Source: Desulfovibrio sp.
GTDB lineage: Bacteria > Desulfobacterota > Desulfovibrionia > Desulfovibrionales > Desulfovibrionaceae
NCBI GenBank assembly: GCA_016208105.1
Contig: JACQYS010000019.1
Span: forward strand, 140,494 to 204,493
Length of the DNA stretch: 64,000 bases
Reading direction: 5' to 3'
Shown here: positions 8,357-16,210 of the stretch, piece after piece
How positions within the stretch are numbered: position 1 is the stretch's first letter
How the letters are laid out: each line of letters begins with the position of its first letter
The notes under the pieces: generated by a model
Told to the model about the DNA's origin: nothing
Database searches by the model: none
The model's input: the letters and a program-made list of their open reading frames with translations, nothing else
Program-made: the position numbers and the translations under genes

Positions 8357-9103
8357 ATGAACAAAAGCCTCGAAATACGGCCCCTCGCGGCCACCAGCTG
8401 GCTCTGGCCAACCACCCTGGCCGAGAACATCCGGCGCATCGCCGCATGGGAGTTGCCCATCGCCCAGGTGGCTCTTCTCTTCTACCAGTGCCGCGCCTCC
8501 CTGGCCTACTCAGCCGAAGACTTCCCCACCTCTCCTGGCCTGTCCGCCCATGTTCATCTGCCCATCGATCTGCCCTGGTCCAGCGGCGCTCAAGCCGTAT
8601 GGGAGGACATCGCCCGTTTGATGGAGTTGCCGGGGAGCCTGTCCCCGTGGGGAGGGGTGCTGCACCCGCCTGACGACCCGGATCTGCTCGCGGGGGTTGC
8701 TTCCCTCTGGCGCAAACACGCCCCGGCCTGGAACCTCATGATCGAGAACATACCGGGCCAGGACCTGCGCTCCCACTGGCCGTCCATCACGTCTCTTGAT
8801 CTCCCGATTTGCCTGGACGTGGGGCACCTGATGGCCTTCGACCAGCACTGGCTTCTGGACCAACCCGGCCTGTCCGAACGTGTGGAGTTGATCCACTGCT
8901 ACGCCCCGGGCATCGTCAAGCACCGCCACGAGCATCTGCCACTTTCCGAACTGAGTCCCGGGCAGTCGGAAACCCTGCGTCTGATTTTTGAACTGATCAG
9001 GCCAGACACCCCTGTCCTCTTTGAGGTTTTCAGCGAATCGGACTTGCGCGACAGCCTGAAAACATTCTACGCTTTGTTGCGGGACTGGAGGCTCCAGAAA
9101 TGA
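8357..9103 (+). CDS. cbiR: Cobamide-remodelling phosphodiesterase CbiR-like protein
   Basis: The 248-residue product looks like a CbiR, a TIM-barrel enzyme of the AP-endonuclease-2/xylose-isomerase superfamily. Such enzymes cleave the nucleotide loop of cobamides so that the cobinamide part can be rebuilt with another lower ligand. Supporting features are ENIPG near residue 133, LDVGHLMAFD near residue 154 and IHCYAPG with a following HRHEHLPL near residue 178, which supply histidine, aspartate and glutamate metal ligands. The strongest context evidence is that the next gene, overlapping by 4 bases, is the cobinamide kinase/guanylyltransferase CobU, the enzyme that acts on cobinamide. No cobalamin riboswitch was recognised in front. 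Confidence 0.75.
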   Translation: MNKSLEIRPLAATSWLWPTTLAENIRRIAAWELPIAQVALLFYQCRASLAYSAEDFPTSPGLSAHVHLPIDLPWSSGAQAVWEDIARLMELPGSLSPWGGVLHPPDDPDLLAGVASLWRKHAPAWNLMIENIPGQDLRSHWPSITSLDLPICLDVGHLMAFDQHWLLDQPGLSERVELIHCYAPGIVKHRHEHLPLSELSPGQSETLRLIFELIRPDTPVLFEVFSESDLRDSLKTFYALLRDWRLQK

Positions 9104-9606
9104 TCCGGCTGGTTTTGGGCGGCGAGAAGTCCGGCAAGTCCGACCTGGCCTACGGGCTCTTTCGGGACGCACCTGGGCCGGGAGTGGTCATGGCCATGGG
9201 CATGGCCCGGGATGCGGGATTCCGCGACCAGATACTGAAGCACCGTTTGCGCCGCGATCCGGCCGTTCCTGTCATGGAACCGGGCCTGGAGCTGGCCGGG
9301 GCTCTTGCCGAAGCCCACGCAAAGGGATTGAACGTGCTGGTGGACAGCCTGGACTTCTGGGTTTTCTCCTGCATGGAGCAGGGGGAACACCGTAGCGAGG
9401 AGTTGGCCGAGAGCCTTTCCGGATTCGCTGCCCCAGGCTCTCCCGAATGCGTGCTGGTCAGCTGCGAGGTGGGCCTTGGGCCCATTGCGCCCACGGCCCT
9501 GGTCCGGCGTTTCGCCAGGGCGCAGGGCGCGCTCAACCAGCGTTTGGCCGCCCTGGCCTGCGACGTGCGGCTCGTGGTCGCGGGATTGCCCATAGCTCTC
9601 AAGTGA
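9100..9606 (+). CDS. cobU: Adenosylcobinamide kinase / adenosylcobinamide-phosphate guanylyltransferase
   Basis: CobU phosphorylates adenosylcobinamide and then attaches GMP to give adenosyl-GDP-cobinamide, the acceptor for the lower ligand. The 168-residue protein has the P-loop GGEKSGKS at residues 7-14, a histidine in ILKHRLRRD near residue 47 matching the guanylylated histidine of CobU, LVDSLDFWV near residue 83, and the C-terminal LNQRLAALACDVRLVVAGLP typical of the family. The ATG overlaps the cbiR stop codon (ATGA), showing translational coupling. It is slightly shorter than typical CobU (about 180 residues). Confidence 0.88.
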   Translation: MIRLVLGGEKSGKSDLAYGLFRDAPGPGVVMAMGMARDAGFRDQILKHRLRRDPAVPVMEPGLELAGALAEAHAKGLNVLVDSLDFWVFSCMEQGEHRSEELAESLSGFAAPGSPECVLVSCEVGLGPIAPTALVRRFARAQGALNQRLAALACDVRLVVAGLPIALK

Positions 9607-9613
9607 GGAGAGA

Positions 9614-10669
9614 ATGTCTTTTTTCAGGATGCTGACGGAGAAGCTCGAAAGCCTCACCAGGCTTATCGTGCCTCAGGAGCGGTGGCTCATCGTCATCAGC
9701 GCCGATCCCGACGCCCTGGGCTCGTCCATGGCCCTGCGCCAGATCATCCGTTCTCACGGGGGGCTGGTGGACATCGCCCACATCAACGACATCTCCCGGC
9801 CGGACAATCTGGCAATGATCCGCACTTTGCGCATCCCCCTTGTGCGCATTACCCCAGATTTGGCCAAGTGCTGCAAACGCTTTGCCATGGTGGATTCCCA
9901 GCCCCACCACAGCACGGATTTCCCGCAAGTCGACTACGACGTGATCCTGGACCATCACCCCCTGGATCCGGCTCATCCGGTGCGAGCCAAATACCTGGAC
10001 ATTCGCGCCGACTACGGGTCCTGCTCCAGCCTGTTGACCGAATACCTCTACAACCTGCGCATCAAGCCGGGAAAGCTTCTGGCAACAGCCCTGCTTTACG
10101 GGATCAAGACAGACACCGGTTCCTTTGAGCGCGACTTTTCCGACGTGGACGTGAAAGCCTTCAGCTACCTGGCCAAGATTTCTGACAAGATGCTTCTTAG
10201 GCGCATTGTGCACGCCGAATTCAACCGCAAATGGCTCAAGTATTTCGCCCGGGCCTTCGAACGCACCCGCTATGTGGGAAGGGAAGGCCTGTTCGCCTAC
10301 GTGGGGCCTGTGGACAACCCTGACGCTTTGGTGGTGCTGGCCGACTTTTTCCTTCGCGTGCACGGCCTTTCCTGGAACTGCATGGCTGGACTCTACGGGG
10401 AACGCCTTGTGGCTGTCATGCGCTCGGATGGGCTCAGACGCCACATGGGAACCAAGGCCCAAGCATGGTTCGGCGGCTTCGGATGTGCAGGGGGACACAA
10501 GATGGCTGCTCGAGCCGAAATCGAGATATCCCGCCTGGCAGGCTACGACCCCGAACAGTTCCTGTGGAAACGGCTCACCGGACACACCCTCCGGCCGGAC
10601 TGGCCCCTGGCCGAGGGCGACAACTGCCCGGTGAAATCCTCCGGACATACGCCGGAAGGTGCTCCATGA
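9614..10669 (+). CDS. DHH/DHHA1-family phosphoesterase (NrnA/GdpP-like)
   Basis: The 351-residue protein belongs to the DHH phosphoesterase superfamily of Mn-dependent enzymes that cleave short oligonucleotides, pAp or linear dinucleotides. Motif order is DPDALGS near residue 31, VDSQPHHS near residue 95, LDHHP near residue 114, DTGSFE near residue 170, and a C-terminal DHHA1 domain with GGHKMAA near residue 296. No membrane or sensory domain is present, so it resembles stand-alone NrnA rather than GdpP. It starts 7 bases after cobU with GAGGAG in front and overlaps the next HD-GYP gene by 4 bases. The pairing with an HD-GYP domain suggests a role in clearing cyclic-dinucleotide breakdown products; that is inference. 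Confidence 0.88.
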   Translation: MSFFRMLTEKLESLTRLIVPQERWLIVISADPDALGSSMALRQIIRSHGGLVDIAHINDISRPDNLAMIRTLRIPLVRITPDLAKCCKRFAMVDSQPHHSTDFPQVDYDVILDHHPLDPAHPVRAKYLDIRADYGSCSSLLTEYLYNLRIKPGKLLATALLYGIKTDTGSFERDFSDVDVKAFSYLAKISDKMLLRRIVHAEFNRKWLKYFARAFERTRYVGREGLFAYVGPVDNPDALVVLADFFLRVHGLSWNCMAGLYGERLVAVMRSDGLRRHMGTKAQAWFGGFGCAGGHKMAARAEIEISRLAGYDPEQFLWKRLTGHTLRPDWPLAEGDNCPVKSSGHTPEGAP

Positions 10670-11667
10670 CCATCCACCAGCCCGGTCCGCAGCAATCCAA
10701 GGTATCCCAAAAGCGGGAGGACTATTTTCCCATCCACCCCAAGACCATTCTTCCAGGAACCGCTGGGCAATTCGATCTGTACCTCAAACGCGGCGACTGG
10801 TTCGTGCTCTACGCCAAGAGGGGAGAAACCTTCAGCGTCGAGCCAAAACTCAAGGACCTGCTCGACGTCTCCGAATTCTACATCCGCCTGGACCAACGTT
10901 TCGACTACGAAACATACTTGGCCAAGAATCTTGGCAACATGCTCCTAAACGACCAGATCCCCATGGAAGAACGCTCCAAGCTGTTCTACCAGATATCGTC
11001 TGGCATGCTCAAACAGAGCTTCAACAGCAAGCTCCCCAGGGGCCTGGACGAAAAGACCTACCAAGCCATGCAGACGCTGGTGAAGCGAGGAATTGCCCTG
11101 CTCTCCAAGGAGGAATCCCTCAAGAGCCTCTCGGAGTTCCTCTCCCACAAATACCATACCTACAGCCATTCCCTGAACGTCATGGTGCTCACCATTTCCG
11201 TGCTCCAGTCCCTGCCGGGTGTGGACAAGAACACCCTCTTCGAGGCCGGCCTGGGCGCGGCCTTGCACGACATAGGCAAAACCCAGATCCCGGACGACAT
11301 CATCAACAAGCACGGGCCGCTCAACCAGGCGGAGTGGGAGATGATGAAGACCCATCCTGTCCGGGCCCTGGGCATCTGCGCCAGCATGCCCATAAGCCAC
11401 GTGGCCACCAACGCCATCCTTTTCCACCACGAGCGCTTCGACGGAGGCGGCTACCCGGGGGGCATTTCCGGAGAGGCCATTCCCATTCACGCCCGGGTCC
11501 TGGCCCTGTGCGACGTCTATGACGCCCTGACCTCGGAGAGGCCTTACGCCAAGGCCCTTCCGCCTTACAGGGCGCTGACCATCATGCAGGAAGACATGAA
11601 GGGAGCTTTTGACCCCGTGCTCTACAAACGTCTGGTCTATGTGATGGGAAATGCCAGGATCATCTGA
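10666..11667 (+). CDS. HD-GYP domain phosphodiesterase
   Basis: HD-GYP proteins hydrolyse the second messenger cyclic di-GMP. The 333-residue product has an N-terminal region of about 150 residues without a recognised domain and a C-terminal HD-GYP domain with HTYSHSLNV, LHDIGKTQIPD, HHERFDGGGYP and DVYDALTSERPY, so all metal ligands and the GYP motif are present. The start at the ATG at 10666 overlaps the DHH gene stop (ATGA); a longer upstream frame is only the shadow of that gene. The gene ends the cbiR-cobU-DHH-HD-GYP run and meets the minus-strand kinase tail to tail. Confidence 0.92.
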   Translation: MTIHQPGPQQSKVSQKREDYFPIHPKTILPGTAGQFDLYLKRGDWFVLYAKRGETFSVEPKLKDLLDVSEFYIRLDQRFDYETYLAKNLGNMLLNDQIPMEERSKLFYQISSGMLKQSFNSKLPRGLDEKTYQAMQTLVKRGIALLSKEESLKSLSEFLSHKYHTYSHSLNVMVLTISVLQSLPGVDKNTLFEAGLGAALHDIGKTQIPDDIINKHGPLNQAEWEMMKTHPVRALGICASMPISHVATNAILFHHERFDGGGYPGGISGEAIPIHARVLALCDVYDALTSERPYAKALPPYRALTIMQEDMKGAFDPVLYKRLVYVMGNARII

Positions 11668-11747
11668 TTCGATGCCTCACAGACTGCGCCGCAAGGTATC
11701 GCAGCGAAGCACCAAGCCAGTTTTCAAGCCAAGAGTGATTGAATCGC

Positions 11748-13103
11748 TCAAGCCGTTCGAACGGCGCGGACATGCCTGCGGCAGGTCATGTCAGCCCAGG
11801 CGAACGCCCCGAGTTCCGTATCGGCGAACCAGGCCTGGGTGAAGGCACGGCGATCAGCACTCCAGAGAAGGCGCAACTCCCTGTCGAACACCGGGTCAAG
11901 GCAATGCCCCGTGAACTCGAGCGGAGGAGTGAGGATGCGGGAGAGTTCATCCACCGTTGGCAGCCGCCAGTCCCTGGCACCGGCGAACCCGGTGGCGTTG
12001 AGGCCCGCCACGTATTCGTGGGCCTCATGCCAGGTCACCCTGTAGGGGCTTCCGCCCATCTGCCATTCCAATCCCGAAGCTTCATCCCGCACTTTACCCG
12101 CTGCCGGGACCAGACTTTGGTGTGCGTAACATCCAGGCCGCCACAGAAGATCCAGGCCCAGCTGTTCGCGGGTGTGCTTGCCGGAAATCTTGACTGGCTC
12201 CCAGCGCGCCCGCTCCTGGCTTTGCGGGATGGGGCACGGTGTTGGCGGATCCTTTTCCGCCAGGCGGCAGGCACGCTCGAGGCGGAGCTTCCATGCTTCC
12301 AACAGGACCGCCAGCTCCGCCGCCATTTCCCTGGCCCCCCGGTGCCGTATCTCGGGCCTGGGAGAAAGCGCCCGGAGGAAATAATCATCCCAGACTTCGT
12401 CCAAGTCCTGTGACAGAGCGCTCGGCAGGCTCTGGCCCTCAAGGGGCCACACCGGCAGCACTCCGGTGAGCATCCGGTAAAGTGTCACGCCCACCGAGTA
12501 GAGATCCGCCCTGGGACCGGCCAGGTCGGGATTGTCCTCCTGCTCGGGGGCCGCGTAGAATGGCGACCCCACCTTGAGCCCGGAGGTGCTGGCCAGGGCC
12601 TCCCCGCGCACCTTGGACAGGCCGAAATCCGTGATTTTGATCTGATCTTCGTCGGTAAGAAGCAGATTGAAGGGCTTGATGTCTCGGTGCACGATGCCGG
12701 CGTGGTGGAGCCGCGCCAGACCCTCCAGGGTTTGCAGGGCGTAGCTTACCGCCCTTGGCAAGGAAAGACGGCGGGTAGGGGCCTCCACTTCGGCGGTTTC
12801 GCCGATAACCTGTCCCAGATCCCGGCAATAATATTCCATGAGAAAAAACGGCCTGCGGCCTGTCCGCCCGAAGTCCCATACCGCTGCAACATTCGGATGG
12901 TTCAGCCCGGCCAGGGCGGCCGCTTCAGCCGTAAACCGCCGTTCAATTTCCTTTTTCCCGACCAGACTTGCAAGAAAAGGCGAAGGCGCCAGCAGTTTGA
13001 GGGCCATTATCTTGCCTGTGACAGGCATGGCCACCTTGTAAACGGCGCCCATGCCCCCCCGCCCCAGGAGCCCGAGGACCTCGTATCTGCCGATGTGTCT
13101 CAC
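11748..13103 (-). CDS. Ser/Thr protein kinase with C-terminal DUF1566-like domain
   Basis: The 451-residue protein is a Hanks-type kinase. The glycine loop GRGGMGAV is at residues 14-21, the ATP-binding lysine at 36, the catalytic HRDIKPFN at 139-146, DFG at 159-161 and the activation-segment APE near 185, so it should be active. After a linker (about residues 270-320), the C-terminal region around residues 362-400 contains GFAGARDWRLPTVDEL, the hallmark of DUF1566 / Lcl_C domains, which share the C-type-lectin/FGE fold. No transmembrane segment is seen. The start was set at the GTG at 13103, which overlaps the metallophosphoesterase stop (GTGA). It is the last gene of a three-gene operon with a receiver domain and a phosphatase. 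Confidence 0.9.
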   Translation of the reverse strand: MRHIGRYEVLGLLGRGGMGAVYKVAMPVTGKIMALKLLAPSPFLASLVGKKEIERRFTAEAAALAGLNHPNVAAVWDFGRTGRRPFFLMEYYCRDLGQVIGETAEVEAPTRRLSLPRAVSYALQTLEGLARLHHAGIVHRDIKPFNLLLTDEDQIKITDFGLSKVRGEALASTSGLKVGSPFYAAPEQEDNPDLAGPRADLYSVGVTLYRMLTGVLPVWPLEGQSLPSALSQDLDEVWDDYFLRALSPRPEIRHRGAREMAAELAVLLEAWKLRLERACRLAEKDPPTPCPIPQSQERARWEPVKISGKHTREQLGLDLLWRPGCYAHQSLVPAAGKVRDEASGLEWQMGGSPYRVTWHEAHEYVAGLNATGFAGARDWRLPTVDELSRILTPPLEFTGHCLDPVFDRELRLLWSADRRAFTQAWFADTELGAFAWADMTCRRHVRAVRTA

Positions 13104-13840
13104 CCGTTCACCGCGGAAAGACGCTCGGCGTACACCCGTGGCTGGCCGGCATCGATGATCTTCCTGGCCGCGGTTGCCGCGTCGTAGCTGACAAAACGCG
13201 CCGTGAGTTCCCGGCTTTGCGTGTCGTAGAGGCAATACTTGGCTTTCGGATTGCCGTCGCGGGGCTGCCCCACGGCTCCGGCATTGACGATATGCCTGAT
13301 CCCTGGCTCCAGGATCTGACGGCCCTCGGGAAGGCGTTTTCCATCCAGCTGCCCATCGCGGAGGCTCACCAAGCGTAACTGATGGGTATGCCCCACGAAG
13401 CAGACATCCTCAGGGATTTCGCCCATGACCCGGACAACATGCCCGGTGGAAGCCTGAAAAAGATACGTGTCCACTTCGTCTGGCGGCAGGCCGTGGACAA
13501 AACGGCAGTCCCCAAGGGACAGGCTGGCGGGGAGTTCGCAAAGCCATGCCCGGCTCTGGGCGGAAAGCCTTGAGCTGGCCCATTTGACTGCTTCCCAGGC
13601 CTGGGGATTGAAACGCCCCCGGCTTGAAGGATCGTTCACACCCATCTCGTGGTTGCCAAGCACGGACAACGCCCCGGCTCGGCGAACGGCCCGCACGGCT
13701 TCCTCGGGGTCCGCTCCGTAGCCTACAATATCGCCAAGGCACACCAGCTGCGCTCCTGGAGCGATCTCGGAGGCATCATGCAACACAGCCTGGAGAGCCT
13801 CAAGATTGGCGTGAATGTCCGATAGAACAACCAGTCTCAT
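13100..13840 (-). CDS. Calcineurin-like metallophosphoesterase (PPP/YfcE-like)
   Basis: The 246-residue protein carries the full set of metallophosphoesterase motifs: DIH at residues 8-10, GDIVGYG from residue 36, GNHE at 62-65, and later VHG and GHTHQ. The GDxVGYG form resembles PPP-type protein phosphatases and MJ0936/YfcE-like phosphodiesterases. Sitting between a receiver domain and a Ser/Thr kinase, with 4-base overlaps on both sides, it is a natural candidate for the phosphatase that reverses the kinase. That assignment is inference; a nucleotide phosphodiesterase is the alternative. Start at the ATG at 13840 (MRLVVLSD), which overlaps the upstream stop codon. Confidence 0.9.
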   Translation of the reverse strand: MRLVVLSDIHANLEALQAVLHDASEIAPGAQLVCLGDIVGYGADPEEAVRAVRRAGALSVLGNHEMGVNDPSSRGRFNPQAWEAVKWASSRLSAQSRAWLCELPASLSLGDCRFVHGLPPDEVDTYLFQASTGHVVRVMGEIPEDVCFVGHTHQLRLVSLRDGQLDGKRLPEGRQILEPGIRHIVNAGAVGQPRDGNPKAKYCLYDTQSRELTARFVSYDAATAARKIIDAGQPRVYAERLSAVNG

Positions 13841-14217
13841 TCCCTGCATTCCGACAGGGCCTCACGGAGCCGCTCGGCGAGATCATGGGAATCCACCGGT
13901 TTGGAAACGAAAAGGGAACAGCCAAGCTGGCCCGCTCTCTCCTTGGTGGCCGGGTCGTTGCAGGCGGACACGAACACCACGGGGACTTGGCACCCGTTGC
14001 GGATGCGCCTGGCGGCTTCAATGCCGTCAAGATTTCCGTCAAGGACAATGTCCATGAGCACAAGGTCCGGTTGCAACTCACCCGCCAACCGCACGGCTTC
14101 AGTACCGGTGTGGGCCAGACCGAGCACGGTGTAACCGAGCTTTACGACCTTGCTGCGCAAATCAAGTGCGATGATGCGTTCGTCCTCGACGATGAGGATG
14201 CCTGCTTGGCTCTCCAT
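13837..14217 (-). CDS. Stand-alone response-regulator receiver domain
   Basis: This is a single receiver (CheY-like) domain of 126 residues without an output domain. The acidic pair is E11-D12, the phospho-acceptor is D56 in LVLMD, a conserved serine follows in FVSA, and the lysine lies in SKPVD near residue 108. The start was placed at the ATG at 14217 (MESQAGILIV) because GGAGG sits 5 bases upstream; a longer frame to 14253 lacks such a site. It is the first gene of the operon with the metallophosphoesterase and kinase. No histidine kinase gene is adjacent, so its partner must be elsewhere. Confidence 0.92.
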   Translation of the reverse strand: MESQAGILIVEDERIIALDLRSKVVKLGYTVLGLAHTGTEAVRLAGELQPDLVLMDIVLDGNLDGIEAARRIRNGCQVPVVFVSACNDPATKERAGQLGCSLFVSKPVDSHDLAERLREALSECRE

Positions 14218-14291
14218 GCAATCCTCCAGAACACCCTGACGCCAGTATTTCAACCGTTAAAACCGTATCGCGCAGGTGACGAAACGGCAAC

Positions 14292-14317
14292 AAAAAAGGC
14301 CGGGATGCCCGGCCTTT
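14292..14317 (-). terminator. Rho-independent terminator after the 14340-14684 gene
   Basis: GGCCGGG (14298-14304) pairs with CCCGGCC (14308-14314) around a 3-base loop. On the minus strand the stem is followed by six T residues. It ends the transcript of the gene at 14340-14684 and separates it from the receiver-domain operon. Confidence 0.85.
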
Positions 14318-14339
14318 ATGATATTCGCCATATTTGCGT

Positions 14340-14684
14340 CTAGTTGCTCATCTGCGTCTTGAGCCAGTCCTTGATTTCCGGGGTTGGTTCGTAGACTCCC
14401 TTGTTGTTGCCGACATGCTCAAGGAATTTCCCCCGAAGGTGGTCGGGCAGAGGCAACTCGGCAAGTTCCTTGGCGTCGTCGTGGGTGCGCTTTATCAGAG
14501 TAAGCTTGGGTTCGCGCTCCCACGTGTTGACAACGAAATATGTTGTCGAGTCACTCCTGTGGCGTACCGGCTTGAAATCGTTCAACCAGCAGTTGTTTCC
14601 CCATTCCAGGTACAAGGTCACGGCCCCTTCCGGAGTCATCTCCCAATCCACATCGTATTCCGTGAAATTCTTGAGTCCAGCCAT
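14340..14684 (-). CDS. Small conserved protein resembling the DVU0772 family
   Basis: This 114-residue cytosolic protein opens MAGLKNFTEYDVDWEMTPE and continues with AVTLYLEWGNNCW. The YDVDW-MTPE-AV-LYLEWGN pattern reminds me of the Desulfovibrio family labelled DVU0772 in databases, a signature protein of sulfate reducers with no known function. This is recall, not a search. It is rich in charged and aromatic residues, has one cysteine, and lacks a signal peptide or membrane segment. It is a single gene with its own terminator; a GGAGACAT sequence precedes the ATG. Confidence 0.75.
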   Translation of the reverse strand: MAGLKNFTEYDVDWEMTPEGAVTLYLEWGNNCWLNDFKPVRHRSDSTTYFVVNTWEREPKLTLIKRTHDDAKELAELPLPDHLRGKFLEHVGNNKGVYEPTPEIKDWLKTQMSN

Positions 14685-14750
14685 GGATGTCTCCTTGCCG
14701 CGATTCGTTTTAAGATTCTGACCTGGATAATAACAATTCTTAAAAAATGG

Positions 14751-15455
14751 TCAAGGGGAGACCTTCAATTGTGCTGCATCTGCAACCGTCGTTTTATTCA
14801 AGGACCCATTCGCATACAGGTCGAACTCCGAGTAGTCTTTGCCAAGCCCGGCCAATTTTTCCCTCACCTCGTCCTTCCTGGCTCCCGCCACTTTAAGCAG
14901 GAACCCCAGGGCCCTGGCCGCTAGCCCTCTGCTTTCAGGGTCTTCTTCTTTCAAAGCCAACAGAAGGTCGTCCAGAGCCGGAAGAACAAGTTCCGGCCTA
15001 TCCTGGGCCAGCCTGGCCAAGCCCCAGTATACACCCCGGCGCAGCGCGCAGAGTTCCAGGTAATTGTCTCCAGTCTTGCAATCGCGGTCGTTGATATAGG
15101 AAGCCAGCACTCGGTGGAACTCGCTTGCCAACACCGGCTGGGCCGCCAATATTTCCCCAAACGACTCGGGAATTCCCCAGGCGATGTTCCCGGATTCTTC
15201 GTTCAGACGCCACATGAACTGCCTCATCAGCTGACGTGCATCCTCAGGCTTATGCGCGAAGAGCCGCTTGGCGACGTGGCCGAAAGCCGACGCAGCCCGC
15301 CAACGGATAAGCTGATCCGGTTCGAGCAGGCAGGCGAACAGCGCCCCAATAAGAGGCTTTGCCGGAAAAGCGTCGAGCCCTGCCAACCCACTGGGCCATG
15401 GCTCTGCGCTCAAGGCTTCGAGCACGCCTTTCCTTCTCTCCTTCAACTTGCTCAT
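14751..15455 (-). CDS. HEAT-repeat-like protein (resembles DVU0298 family)
   Basis: The 234-residue protein is almost all alpha-helical, with repeated leucine-rich helical pairs (for example LIRWRAASAFGHVAKRL near residue 49 and ESRGLAARALGFLLKVAG near 190) that suggest HEAT-type repeats. It resembles the Desulfovibrio family known in databases as DVU0298; this is from memory. Function is unknown, and HEAT repeats usually bind other proteins. The start is at the ATG at 15455 (MSKLKERRK), preceded by GGAGG four bases upstream. An upstream extension to 15584 has no such site. Confidence 0.75.
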   Translation of the reverse strand: MSKLKERRKGVLEALSAEPWPSGLAGLDAFPAKPLIGALFACLLEPDQLIRWRAASAFGHVAKRLFAHKPEDARQLMRQFMWRLNEESGNIAWGIPESFGEILAAQPVLASEFHRVLASYINDRDCKTGDNYLELCALRRGVYWGLARLAQDRPELVLPALDDLLLALKEEDPESRGLAARALGFLLKVAGARKDEVREKLAGLGKDYSEFDLYANGSLNKTTVADAAQLKVSP

Positions 15456-15710
15456 ATGTCCTCCATCCGGATGGTTACCGGCTATTTGCATGCCAATCAT
15501 CAACAATAAAACATCTTTGGGCAAAGACAATGGACGGACTCTCACAGGCGCCGCTATGGCCTGTTGATCCCTGGTTGGATTCATCCGCTCCTAATACCAG
15601 TGATGCCGTTGCCTATAGGCACGAATAGCCGTGTATCCGCCAATAACGCTGGTACTATCTCTGGTCTTTCGTTTTCTGTGACAGTCGGCTCGCCCGGCTG
15701 ACAAAAATAA

Positions 15711-15741
15711 ACCGGAGGGCTTTCGCCCTCCGGTTCTTTTT
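15711..15741. terminator. Strong bidirectional terminator
   Basis: ACCGGAGGGC (15711-15720) pairs perfectly with GCCCTCCGGT (15725-15734) around a TTTC loop. On the minus strand it is followed by TTTATTTTT, and on the plus strand by TCTTTTT. It ends the proline-rich gene (stop at 15740) and could also stop plus-strand transcription. Confidence 0.9.
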
Positions 15742-15994
15742 ACCAGTGCCTATAATAGTGCGGTCGGTGATGGTGTTTATATTTATAAACGTACACCGGT
15801 GGCGGTGGAGGGGGGGCATAATACGGGCCGGGGTAATAATACCCGTAGTATACCGGTGGCGGAGGCGGAGGCGCTGGGGTCCCTACTGACACTGAAAAAC
15901 CAGCCCCGGGGAGACCGACGGACACCGAACCATACGCACTGGCCTGTGAGGCGAAAGCCGCGACCAGCAGGGCGGCCAATATCATTCGTTTCAT
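15740..15994 (-). CDS. Secreted proline/tyrosine-rich small protein
   Basis: This 84-residue protein starts with a clear signal peptide (MKRMILAALLVAAFASQASA, cleavage about residue 20). The mature part has two runs of six or more prolines separated by YYGYYYPGPYY, and ends in a histidine/tyrosine-rich tail (KYKHHHRPHYYRHW). It is a low-complexity exported protein. Such proteins are common in envelope contexts, and the histidine tail could bind metal, but nothing shows a function. GGAGG stands in front of the ATG, and a perfect inverted repeat (16019-16037) lies 25 bases upstream. Its own terminator overlaps the stop region. Confidence 0.8.
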   Translation of the reverse strand: MKRMILAALLVAAFASQASAYGSVSVGLPGAGFSVSVGTPAPPPPPPVYYGYYYPGPYYAPPPPPPVYVYKYKHHHRPHYYRHW

Positions 15995-16018
15995 GGCTGT
16001 GAACCTCCTGACAACACA

Positions 16019-16037
16019 TTGGCATATACCATGCCAA
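16019..16037. promoter_or_regulatory. Perfect inverted repeat, possible operator
   Basis: TTGGCAT (16019-16025), five bases, ATGCCAA (16031-16037) is a perfect 7-bp palindrome 25-43 bases before the proline-rich gene. The size and position suit a dimeric repressor site, or the base of a small mRNA hairpin. Nothing identifies the binding protein. Confidence 0.45.
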
Positions 16038-16210
16038 ACAAATTATGCTTTAAAAACAAGTGGTTGGATAAGAACGAATTCGGACCCGATTACGATATTT
16101 TCCCAAAGTGATGACGATAATTGCATCCCGTATGTCCTTGACAGAGATTGACGGGGCAAGTACCGAGCAATCGACTTTGATTTTCATTATCATATCACTC
16201 GGAGTTGTGT

